Positions 22,336 to 34,053 of a DNA stretch of 64,000 bases are shown piece by piece (the stretch's first letter is position 1; the number at the start of each line of letters is the position of its first letter). Source of the DNA: Sipunculus nudus (Eukaryota; Annelida; Sipuncula; Golfingiida; Sipunculidae); assembly GCA_026874595.1 (NCBI GenBank), contig CM049310.1, positions 23,910,058-23,974,057 of the forward strand. The letters are read 5' to 3'. The position numbers were made by a program, and so were the translations under genes. The notes under the pieces are model-generated. The model did not search any database. It saw nothing but the letters and a program-made list of their open reading frames with translations, and was not told the origin of the DNA.

Positions 22336-25300
22336 AAGGTCTGTTAGTCTCACACCTCTGCTAATAACCATGTGTTACGTCGCTCAAATCCATCGTCAAG
22401 AGTAATGCCGGTAGGATAAGCAAAGGAATCTCCTCAAGCCCTTCGTCAATGATAGCGGGATTAGTCGGGGATTCACGCCGGACCGTCGTCATAGGGATTC
22501 AAGTGAGCAGACGATTGATAAACCACCTTTGATTATGCTGTGAACTTTGCCAATAACTTTGGCTTTTTGTTCATACATGATCGATTCCAAAACACAAATT
22601 GTAGACAAATACATGAGCGGAGAAAGCGACATATGGCATATATTACAATGGACACCTGGCTACATATTTGAAGGTAGTTAAAAGGAATAATAAAATGTTC
22701 TTATGGTAGTCATGTCGGAATCCATAATAACATGTTTTTTGTTACCTTTTCATTTTATGTTATAAAAAAAAAACATTACCAATATGCATTCCTTGACAAT
22801 AATCCAATAGTCTTGCATGGTCGGCTTTTCACGAAGGGGTTTGTAAAAGCATCCTAAAAAGATACAGTTCTCTGTAGATACTTATGCTCTCTGGATTTAG
22901 GGCCTGGTTGAGTAGTAACACATGAAAGCAAAGGAGGTACGAAAATGTTCATGGTGGTTATTGTTATGGCGTATGTCATTTACAAACGCCTAAAAAGCAG
23001 ATACCCGAGTTATATCAATTCACTGCAAGGAAATTGTCCGTCTTTTATATTTTATATTAGTATAATCTTATCAAACCCATTTTTTGTCTTAAGCGTATAG
23101 TATATATATAATTCTAATTAAATAAAAATTGATACATATGAACGTTTGTATCAAATAATATTATTCCTTCATAACAGTCTCTAATTTTCAAAGTTAAAAC
23201 ACTTAATTTTTAACGCGCAAATTATGTAAGACGTTCGAAAAAAGAAGAAAAAACAACCAACAATTACCCTTCAATCCCATTTTGTATGGAATTATTTACT
23301 TTTTTGTAATATTTAGGTCCCCGTTGAATAAAGGTCAGGAGAAAGAGTGACTTTATTAAAAATCGCTGTAGCCCTGGATTTGCAGAGCGTCTCATGGAGG
23401 GTTTCCCTTTTAGCCCAGAACGGTCGTCAAACAGAGATGTCTGGCCTCGGCGGGATATCCTTATCACGTCATCAAGGAAGGCATTATAGGTCAAACAGGA
23501 GTCCGTTAAGCGCTGAAGTGTCATGTTGGACGAGGGTGGGAAACGAAGAAGATCGTACAGTGATTGATTTATAGGCCATTTTAAGTCGTTTAACAAGTCG
23601 TAGTGATTGAACAAGTCGTTGTGATTGTCAAGAGCCGGGGGATATCAGTGAACTCCAATTACGCTCCATCCGATGTCTGTCACCAGCTTATTTAAAGGCG
23701 GCAGAATACACCGACATCCTCTCTACAGAACATATAGTTAAATATTACAAGATCACAGATACCCATCCTAACTGACGTTATCGTTGTAACTGCGCCAGTA
23801 AACGACAAGATTCAAACCAACAAAGTACTTTATTTTATTCTTTTATCGTCTCTCAAAATAAATAATTTCTGACCTGTACTCTGGCCCAAAGTGACAGATG
23901 CTACCTTTGTCTGAAATATACTTTTTATTATAGGAGCCTATACCAGTGCCCAGTATACGCTTGTATAATATATATCTACTGTCGCTCATGTGGTTTTCCA
24001 TGCGTTATGAGCTACACATATATACTGACAACTTATTTTACTGTCGCCTTTACATATGTTCTGTTTTGATATTGTATTATAAAATACAAGCATCAGCTTA
24101 GATATTTCAAAGCCGCCTGTTAAACAAATACGTCGCTCCAGGGCGGACGCTGACAGGTTACCTGCTATTCAAGTAAATTGATTATGAATAATTTTTTTAA
24201 TTTATCGTTGTAAACGTTAAGGAAGATACGTTATTTTTTTAAATTTCAGTATTCAGAGCCAAACTAATGTAGAAATGTAACTGTGTATAACATGAAGTCA
24301 TGCTGGCTGAAATTGAGTAAAGTATTAACGACTGGTTAAAGTGATCATGTTTTAGTCTTGTGCAGCACTTGTCCTGTACCAAGACTGAGACGTGTACGTC
24401 AAACCTGTGTAAGGAATGTTCAAGAAATGTTTAGGTGTCATGTGCATGTTTCCAGCTTTACCATGAATAATCGTCAAAAAGACGTTTAAAACTCTTGATT
24501 ATATAAACGCTTCATCGAGCGACATCTAGCTGTATATTTTGCATTGTATATACATGTCCATATTGGTAAACGTGGAGCATACAGACTAGAGATCAGATAT
24601 AAATGATGGCTGAAATCACCATATCGTTAAATCTGGCACTTTTTAAATAATTAAACTTACATACAAGTGATAAACCAGTCGGTCATGCGGTTTATTACGC
24701 TGTGTATTCACTGTTTGCCTGAATATATCGGGAAGCTTGATAAATGTAGCGCCTGTCGGGTCCTGATTTCCCTTGGGACGGGTCATATTTGGTCAATTTG
24801 ACGGGGGGATCCTGGAATTAAGTCACTATCAGACCAAGTTATTGTCTGATCCGTATGGTCAAACGGCAGGCCCGTCTAAAGTCATCGTTATCTGACACAC
24901 CTGTTTAAGATATTGCGTTCCAGGGAAATAACCTCCACGGACACAATGCCCCAACACAACACTTCCACAACGGTGTGTCCACAGAGTGTCAGGTTGGACA
25001 AAACCTAATCAAATCAAAAGAGGAGATAAACGCACTGTGAAAATAATTGTCATAAAATTTTCAGTTGCTGGTTCAACGTGTTCCACACTTGTGGCATCTA
25101 GCGCAATAAAGGTTATGTAAAGACGTGCATTTTTACGGCACACTAATTGCTCACAGGGGACTATATTATATTGATATAATGTATACCATGGATGACATAA
25201 CCATTAAGGCTTGTCGTTTGAACGAAACTTTGTTAGTTATATTAGTGCTACTAAATTGATTCGGGATATATTTATTATAGCTGTTTTATTATTGGGTGTT

Positions 25301-27459
25301 TGTATATGAAATTATAACGACTTATTGACATTTGATTGAGTCAGAAGTACTAAATCAGTGCAGACGACGGTACCCCCTAGTTGTATTTCAGGCGTGGCCA
25401 CATTGGAATACGATTTCCCGTGCATTTTACAAAACAAAATAAATACTCCGAATTAAGAATGGCTGTGGGCGAGACAGCTGTCACCTGGATGCTATGATAA
25501 GTTCCCTTCACCGTGGTTTGATTGATTGGTCAGAAGTTGGTGCTGCAGAATATGTTTATTATATTATGAGAAATACACAGGTTTATGTTTTAGAGAAATC
25601 TACACGTTAAAAAGTAAATTATATCTCTGGTGTGAGAGATTCATATTGGTTACTATAAATATACAACCTGTCTGCAGGCATTTGTTTCCGAGTTTAACTC
25701 GAGCCTCGTACAGCATTAATGAAGATCGGCTGCCGATCGCAGTTTTGGATACCTGTGCTACCCAATAGACTCGATAGGTTTCTAGTTCCTGGTAAAATCC
25801 GTCTGATCACAGACATGGTTCTGTCGTTAATTGGTTATAAGTGGACAGAGTAGGTGTATACATCTGACGATATTCTCAGTAGTCGTGCGGAACAACGTAC
25901 CTTGGTCTACGTTCAAAGAGACCCTAATTATCACTAGGTTATCTCTTGTTAGGTTATCTCTTTGTTTCTTCTAATTCAAGATGAAAAGCTTTTCATAATT
26001 CCAGTTCAAACAACGGATGCATATTTAAATTACAATATTATAGCCGTGTGTCGAGCGGTGTGCCGGGTTATTTCTCCGTGATCGTTTGGATACCAATGGG
26101 CGAGTTCGAAGTTCGACTTCATGAAATTACAATTAAAAAATTACTGGAAAGCTGGATTTCAAATGTCAGATAAAAATGGCAAGTTTATTTTGCGTATTAA
26201 CTAAAACACTTATATAAACCAGGACTATAGCCATAACTTTAACCACTACAGTTATAGTTGCACATAAAGAAGTCATGGACTGCCTTTTAGAGAAAGACTT
26301 AAATTAGGAGTTATATTTATTTTGGAGGATATATTATTAAGTAATGATAACAATCCATGTATTTTCCATAACCACATAAAATATCGCAAATATACGCTGG
26401 ATTTCCAGCTGCTTTGTTTAATTTTCGAATTATTAAACAGCAGCAAACATAATATATACATACTTTTCGGTTTCTGGCTGAAAAAAAAGAGGGACAAAAA
26501 AGCGATAAACATGGCTAGTTTATATTCTGCAGACGAAAGCGCAGAAAAAAAGACATTTATTTTATCTACATGTATTTAAGCAAAGACTTGATATTAATTA
26601 AAAAAAAAAGTTCAGTCCGTACACCACTGCCAGAACTGTAAACAAACAGGTACAGTGAAAGTTATGACCTGATGAACAACATTTAATTGGCGCCATAATA
26701 AAAAGAACGTGATGGACGTGTAACGTGGAGGTATATATCGTTCTGTACAGTCAAACGGAGATGTACACAAAGTAACGAAGGGAGCACAAGAGCGGACAGC
26801 CGGCCGTCTGTCTAGACTGAGATATTACTCCGCGCGGCCAATCTGTCTCATTAGCCCTTCGGCCAAGGACTCCGCTCACGATAAAATCATCGGCTGTCGC
26901 TTCACAAATGGCAGCGGAGAGAAATGGGTCTGGCGACTCTGCAATGTGATAAACATAATGTTAATTTACTTTATATGATATCTAACCAAAATATGTATAA
27001 TATTAAAAGTTTAAACCATGATTATACTACAAGTAAATCAAAGTCAGAAGCCAAGGATATTAATGAATAAACAAATCATTGAGTAAAAGGAAACTAAAGA
27101 TAAATGTAGAACCCGAATACAAAAATAATGTTTTGCCAAATTCAAATAAAATTTGAATGACAGAACTTCGGTTGAGATAGGCCCCGGTTTAGTAATTTAA
27201 GAATAATTTTCAGAATACCGTTATGCAAAATATAAAACACATATTATCAGAATACAAACAAGATATAATACTATGCATATACCACGTAATTAAAGTTGAT
27301 ATTTATCATTTATTTAGTATCTTCCTTGCCTTGCTAGGTGTGTATAAAACACTATTTACATTTGATTAAAATTAGATTTTAACATTTTATTTATTTTGAA
27401 TAAAAATTAAATTTGTATGTAAATAGGAACATTATGACTTTTAAATAATAAACTAACTA
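22336..27459. other. Unassigned 5.1-kb stretch
   Basis: No recognised gene. A minus-strand frame of 116 codons (23614-23264) lies in a GC-richer patch and contains SLYDLLRFPPSSNMTLQRL and similar protein-like text, but I recognise no family and see no splice context, so I leave it uncalled. GC-richer islands near 24720-24990 and 26790-26940 lie in AT-rich DNA and could be conserved regulatory or exon sequence, which sequence inspection alone cannot decide. Confidence 0.4.
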
Positions 27460-28240
27460 GCTGATAAATCCGGTATACCGGGCATATTACCGGGGTTGGG
27501 GAGATATATTAACTGAGATGTGGAATGCTGGCTCATTTTTCATTCTAAAAGTTAACGAAAATATAGGTTTTCAGTGGGAAACTGTCTCGATAAGATATCT
27601 ATAATTAATTTTACATTTATTTTGTTGCGCTGTGCTCGTGGTAAAAAAATCATACCACGGTATGTTTACCTTAAAGACCAAGTCAGTGATGATGTTAACA
27701 TTGCAAAACGGAATGATCGAGACGTGGGGCATTTCGGTTTTCGATGATATTTGACTGGATTCTGTCTTTGGACGTATAAATTACTGTTCCTGTAGAAAGA
27801 AACAGAAATATGCATACATTGTCTGTAGCAGAAGCGGACCCAACGGGACCTAATGCATGCAGAGGGTCCGTATCCCATTTTCAGCCACCGCAACCTTTTT
27901 CTTCATCGTATCAGACACATTTTGAGGCCTTAAACCCCCGCCATCCCTACCCAACACTGTTCCTGAAATTGGGACCTTGAATTAGGTCATTAATCCTCCC
28001 GGGTTCAACTCTCCATTTCATAAAGCGAGAAACATGTGTTTTTCTCTTTTACTGACCATGCGCGTGGGTGAGAGCCTCGTACAAATGTAATGCCCGACAT
28101 GCTCAAATCCCTCACTGAAAGCAAGCGTTATTCATTTGAACAATAGTCTGAGGTTGAATGACCACGATGCACGCTTTCCGGTCATTGCCGAAGGAAGTTC
28201 GGGTCTTACCTCAGTGCAAGTCAGTGAAAACGGAAAAATC
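27460..28240 (+). repeat. Unclassified interspersed repeat, copy A
   Basis: This segment matches, in inverted orientation, 61130-60330. Shared landmarks in order are ACCGGGGTTGGGGAGAT, GCGCTGTGCTCGTGG, GTAGCAGAAGC, TTTTCAGCCAC, TTAATCCTCC, TTTCATAAAGCGAGA, CGTGGGT, and GACCAC...CCGGTC...AGTTCGG. The copies differ at very roughly a quarter of positions with small gaps. Some blocks look protein-like in both copies, but copy A carries frameshifts relative to copy B. It is either an old transposable element or a paralogous exon-containing segment. Confidence 0.75.
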
Positions 28241-28629
28241 ACTCAAAATTATATGTACATTAAAAATATTTTTTCTCATATCACCTATATCACTGCGGGG
28301 ATAATAACCTTTAAAATTATTTATTGCACAGTATTGTACACAACGCGGTTTTAGATAACATTGCAAACAAACGTTAACCGAATTCCTTTTATAAGTATTA
28401 GATATCGGCGTGAGAACATCATAGAAACTCCAAAGTCTTTAGTTCATGTTTTAATATATGGTTTTACACCAGATGGGACTATTTGTATAATGCTATGTGT
28501 TTTTATATATTTCTCTTTCTGTATGTTTTTATAATTTTAGACATGACGTACGCGTAAGATAAAACTTCATTGGGTTTTTTTCAGGAGAGGATCTTAAATT
28601 TTTTTTTATTTTTAAAAGTTCGCATTTTT

Positions 28630-28715
28630 CATTATATAAATAATATAAATAAATAAATTAATAATAATATAATAATAATAATAATAATAATAAAAGTAAT
28701 AATAATGATGATATA
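28630..28715. repeat. AAT-type microsatellite
   Basis: AATAAAT and AATAATAAT runs interrupted by single changes. The Ile-rich frame on the minus strand is a repeat artefact. Confidence 0.85.
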
Positions 28716-28915
28716 GTAAGAAGTGGATGAAACAGAAAAAGAATAAAAAAGAAGAAGAAAAAGAACAATAACAACGACCACAAACGTAAGTTGAACAAAT
28801 ATTTCACTTGAAGTGTAAAAAATTCTCAGCCGTGGAGTTTTATAATTTCTGTGCAATGTTTGTATAATATACATGTGTAGCTATGTTTCGTACATTCGTA
28901 CATTATTATGACATG

Positions 28916-29712
28916 TGTTACAGGTGCTCTTTTATTGTGTGACACGGGCTTAACTCGTGTTGTTGTTACATTTTATGTTTAATCCGTAGTGGTTAAACTC
29001 TCGTTATCATGTGAGCCTTGGGTTTTCACGCCTGGTCGTGGGTCACGTGATGAGCCTAGTATGTGAAAAGACACATGGCTATGTCTTTCTAGAGAATTCC
29101 TGAAACGCGTGTTTACTGTTGAGTAGGGTCCTTATAGACTGTTCGAGAAGTGGAAAATTCCCGGCTTGGGGTGTGAAGGTATATAAAGTGGCTTTTTCTA
29201 GAACCAGAGGGCAGAGAGCAGAGCAGATACCAGCGGACGCAGAAGCGTGTGTCAGGACCTTATCCGACGAATGCGGCAATTATAGATTTTCAAGAAATTT
29301 CTCCTGGATTTTATACATTTTTACTTCAGTTTACTTCCTGTGTTGTTGCAAGAACTTTCCACTGGGCTGTCATTCTTTGAGAGAGATTACATTCAAAGGA
29401 CTTATCGTTGTGATGGTGTTGGTATCGAGGTACTGTACCATTACCTTTCTGTGTGATTATATTGACTTGTTGCTATACCGCTGTTTTCCTGTATAATTGT
29501 ATTGATTTAGTGTATTGTATTGTTAGGGTTGTTTTAAAAATAAATTATAGTTATTTGTTAACAAAAAAAAAAAACACTGACTTCTTTATTCATTCCCCTA
29601 GACATTTCACGCTGCCTAGTGTTGCAGAATCTGACTTGTTTTTTTTTTATCTCCATTACAAAATTTGTGTTCATCACGCATACGTGATCTGTTTATATAA
29701 GGTTCCGTAACA
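28916..29712 (+). mobile_element. Isolated LTR of the Gmr1-like family
   Basis: Begins TGTTACAGGTG and ends GGTTCCGTAACA, in the opposite orientation to the full element. Over the last 130 bases it is nearly identical to the LTRs at 7.5 and 13.1 kb (CATTTCACGCTGCCTAGTGT, TTCATCACGCATACGTGATC). No internal domain follows, so it is probably a solo LTR from LTR-LTR recombination. The flanks (CATG left, TATA right) do not form a clean 4-bp duplication, so rearrangement after insertion is possible. Confidence 0.9.
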
Positions 29713-31854
29713 TATATGTCATTGGGGTCATTGTTTTTTTTTCTGCTGTGCTCTGGAAATCATTATGTCGGGGCACGTATTATATTTAGTTATAATAAAA
29801 ATGCTTCATTGTGTTGAGGGTGATCAAACTAAAATTGCTAAGTTGGTCTTGTCCCAGATTTCTATTGGAAGGATTATGGAGTATTGTACATAGTAGATCG
29901 TAAACCATTTTTAGAAAAGTTTAAATAACAATTGCTGGTATTAATCTTGGATTTATTCAGTCACGTTTTGAGTTTATTCTTAAATTATTATTTTAGAGCA
30001 ACAACAAACACGCTGCTACCCAGGTAACGGCCAAGAATAATAACAGGCAATTGCTTAGCCTGGTTTCCGCAATGGTGTGCTCTTAATACAAGTATATTGG
30101 ATTTTTATGTTACGTTTATCAAACTACACCCATCCAATTGTCGACGTGCTCTTTGCCGCTTGTTTTTGTCTAAGTTCAATCCCAAGGTATTGGATTATTG
30201 CATGGTGGTTTAGGTGTTTTTAATTCTTCACTAAAATGCAAAGAAAGTAGAAAGAGACTGAGGTTATTGTAGTTTTTGAGATGGTATGGCAATGTTAAAC
30301 ACTCTGTATTTTCTGGTTTCGTTGTAGTATTTTTTTTTACATTTGACAATATAAAAAAAAACATTTTCATTAGGTTTTGTGCATATAAACTATTGCCATT
30401 CTGTAGACCAGATATGTTCTATAACGAATGCATGGTGATTGTCACTTACAAGTACAAATTTTCCCAGACAGCCCTCCTAGAAGGTGATCACTCATCCGGA
30501 ATTATATATTTAATAAACTCGTATTGATCAATACCAATAAAGCAGCGAAATAAGGAGCATTTTCACAGGGAGAAAAAGGACTTCAGATTTTATGCTAAAA
30601 AATAAATATTATAATAATTCTAATTTAAGCATCTCGATTTACAAGGCAACTACTTCTTGCGACCATATTTCATGTTTTCAAATCTTAGTTAGACACGTTG
30701 ATATCATCAGCATGCCATACCATAGTCTCGATTTGAAATTACTTTCTTTTCATGTCATTTATACCTTCGCTAATGATCATCATCAATAATGATTTTTCAG
30801 ATATAGGTTGGACCACTCGTTACATGTTTTTACAAGGTCGATTATGACAGAGCACCGGGGACACTTTCTGCCTTATGAATGTTGCCTATTAATCAGAAAG
30901 GAAATTTTTCAAGATTGTCAATATTCAGTCGAGTAAAATATTGATCCGAGTGATTTATCGCGACCAAAAGAGATGTAAGTGTGGATATTTTGAACTTGCC
31001 CTCGTACTTTTCTTATTCCACTCTGCATACGTTTTGTTTATATCGGGTACGCGAGAGTGATCGAAGTTGAATTCGAACAAAATATAAGACCTAGCTATGG
31101 CGAAAACGAATTAAGGAAAAACTTTACTCTCCAATTATAGTGAGAAAAAAAAATAAAATACCCTCTATTCCAAGTATGTACTTCTAAAATGAAGGTATAT
31201 GTACGTTGTCAGATCGTATAAGTTAGGACTTAAGGAAAATATTTTTTTTTATCTCAATAGTATCGCGTTGCCAGGCAATAATCATCGCGGGCACGCGTTA
31301 GTATGCCATACTAGCTAAAGCCCTCATGTGGACAAAATTGACTGTATTCTGTTGTCTGTTGTATGTCAGAGCGTTAATGCAACTTATTGTTTGTATGTAT
31401 TGTTGTTGTGTGTGCGTTTACGCCAAATGTTTTGAGGTAAATCTTGCAGCGGTTCTAGGTTTGGTTAAAAAATTCATTGCATTTGTTCAACCTGCAAATT
31501 TTTATGTGTTTCAGGAAATTTTATTGAGTTTGTTTATGGTATATGATATTAAGGATATAGAAAGGGCGATATACCCTTGTGTACTAAACATATGAAATAA
31601 CTGGAACACTTGTTGTATTTTATTTTCCTGGAAAATCTTAATTTTTATAGGGTAAGGGTTAAGGGTTAGGTGTTATATAATCTCGGGTGTTCCGAACAGG
31701 GAAAACAACATGTCGGTTTGTGTTATGTCTCAAAAGAAAAACTTACAACTAAAGATGTCAGCCATGACACTTAATTATAGGCCGGGGGGGGGGGGGGGGG
31801 GGCGCAGGACATGTCCCTCTTAATTTTTGAGGAGAGGTAGTGGGTAAATGAAAA
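29713..31854. other. Unassigned AT-rich DNA
   Basis: No supported gene. A G homopolymer of about 20 bases lies at 31783-31802. Short frames at 30276-30527, 30592-30789 and 31326-31595 show no motif. Confidence 0.45.
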
Positions 31855-32060
31855 CATTAATATTCAAAGGTGAATGGGCATTTTGTGATAAAGCCAGTAA
31901 AACATCCATTTTACTAATTTGGTCCCATAAGAGGCATTAACCAATTCAGCTCCATGTTTTAAACTTTAAAAGTAAATTTAATTTAATCTAATTAAAATTT
32001 TTAAATATTGGTATATTCAAAATGTTCATTTTCTGTTAGACACTGTAGGCATTGATATAA
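31855..32060 (+). repeat. AT-rich interspersed repeat, copy 1
   Basis: Matches the reverse complement of 36530-36730. Shared landmarks: AAAGCCAGTRAAACAT, TAATTTGGTCCCAT, ATGTTTTAA, TTAAAAGTAAATTTAATTTAAT-like text and GGTATATT. The family is unknown to me. Confidence 0.6.
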
Positions 32061-33891
32061 ATAATAATTTATCCAACTAAATTGAATAAAATTGACTAAA
32101 ATGCCAAATGTTATCTCTTATTTAAGCCTTGAATTTTAAAATTAAATATAAAAAAAAATTGCCTTCAAATAATTTCCAAAAGTCTTTGGCTTCAAGTATT
32201 TTAAATAGTTGAAGTATCATGTTTAACATTACAGTGCCCTGTCAGGTGCACTAGATCAAATTACATTGACTAGTGACCTGAGTTTCCCTGATTTAACCAA
32301 TACGTTTTAAATGTTTAAATTCCATTATGACAGGCATATGTGTAGAGAATAGCAAAAATAAGATGTGTACAAGTTTTCTTGGAGTTGTAGTCTTAAACAC
32401 TTATGAATACATAAAAGTCTTTAATGCAGACGCATATGTAAGAAAACGATACTACATGCATAACTTGATTATGCTTGTCGGTTTTATTTCAGGGTATTTT
32501 GTTCCATTAACTTTTGTGGAAAAAACAGCAGACTTCCTTTCCCTGCGCCCCCTCTTTCTCCGCCACTGTACTATAGATTTCCCCTAAAAAAATTAACCTA
32601 AAATATTTGAAATTTTATGTCTTTTCTTATAATTATAATCTGTACGCTTTTTATATATAAGTTATTTCTTCGTGTTTTTGGTAAGTTTTAATTATAAATC
32701 CTGGTTCTGTGTAAATTTGAATTATTGGTCCTATTATCATATAATATTGCGGTTGAATATTTAAAATATCTTCTTATTTTTAAAAATTCCGCAAATATTG
32801 TAACGTGCCATATCCATATTAATATATGGAAAACATTGAAAAACTCTATAAGTTGCTGAATTGGTTCATTATGTGTCTATTTCTGATTTTAGCTGTATTT
32901 ATAGTTTAATATGTAGAAATTGTTTCAAGTTTAGCTCAATTTTTAATTTTATCAAGGAAAAACCAACACCGAGGGATACACGATCTAAATGAACAAGTAC
33001 CCTTCAATCTGCAATATCTTCAATAAATATAAATCTGATGGGTAATGTTACTAGCGTGAAGCAAACATTCAATTGATTATCCCCTTCACGTAATATTTGA
33101 CCAACTCTACTACCTCTGAAATGTAATTAAATAAAAAATAAAAGTTTGATTTGCTAAGAATTAATAAAAAATACAACTTTTATTATGATTGAGTTGCAAT
33201 GAAGGGGAAATATACCTCCTGATCATATGTGTCAACTCTAGGATTGAGTTTATTGCGGCCAGTATGAAGAAATGTAAGATATTTTCATCATACTAATCAA
33301 CTGTTAGAAGTCAATGTGAAGTAAAAAAAGAATAGCAAATGAAATTTCCTGAATGACCAGTGTGGTATAAACTATCAGGGCACGACCAGGAAGCGAATAT
33401 GTTATCAAGATACTGTATTTAATTAAATCATTAGAAACTAGTTTATTAAAACGTTTCATGGAATTTAAACTTAGTAATTTTGGATATAAAAATCAAGGTA
33501 TTAGGCCAAAAAAAGGTATGGTTCTCAGGCATTTTCTTAAGTCAATGCGGGCGGGTGAATTTTTTTATACCTTTTTTGTATGTTTCAGTAAAAATGCCAT
33601 ATGAACAGGGAAAAGGATGATAATAATAAATGGCCCATCCTTTTACAAATGGTATGTTTTAATAATGCATTATTTACGCATACACTAGGGATTTTGTTGC
33701 GCAATATGTTGCATGAGTGTATGTCAAAATTTTTCATGTTCCCAGTGATCTCTAACATGTTTCAAGAAATAGAATCGGTTTTATTTTCATGCAACATATT
33801 GCACGGTGTCAATTTTCGTTATCGCATGCGAGCCAATAGATTTTAGTTCACAGCACTAGGGTAGCCGAGGTAATTAAAAACTAGCTTCAAG
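32061..33891. other. Unassigned AT-rich DNA
   Basis: Nothing can be supported here. The plus-strand frames at 32327-32587 and 33601-33846 have no recognisable domain. Confidence 0.45.
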
Positions 33892-34053
33892 ATGGAAGGC
33901 CACTTCGAATGGACAAATAAAAAAACGAGGAACGTTTTGTACCAATCATACAGGTGTCTTTATGACACAAAGTCTGATCATTACAAAATCAGAGACACGA
34001 AAAGCAGCAATTTTGAAGAAATGGCACAAATTCTTGAAAGTATTTGTAAATAA
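33892..34053 (+). CDS. Candidate Myb/SANT-like (MADF-type) short ORF
   Basis: A 53-codon frame beginning MEGHFEWTNKKTRNVLYQSY and continuing to NFEEMAQILES before a stop. The pattern W-T-x4-T-R-x3-L-x2-Y followed later by F-E-E-M-A-x-I-L resembles the start and middle helix of Myb/SANT-like or MADF DNA-binding domains, found both in invertebrate regulators and in proteins encoded by Harbinger-type transposons. The domain appears truncated at its C-terminal end; sequence after the stop does not clearly continue it, although a splice near AAAGTATTTG (about 34040) is conceivable. It could be an exon, a transposon relic or chance. The assignment rests on motif spacing recalled for the family, not on a search. 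Confidence 0.3.
   Translation: MEGHFEWTNKKTRNVLYQSYRCLYDTKSDHYKIRDTKSSNFEEMAQILESICK

Noticed and set aside
23264-23614. 116-codon minus-strand frame in a GC-richer patch
   Set aside because: Protein-like text, but no motif, splice signal or second exon; plus strand is also open.
31648-31672. GGGTAAGGGTTAAGGGTTAGG, telomere-like
   Set aside because: Only about three imperfect TTAGGG-like units; too short for an interstitial telomeric repeat.
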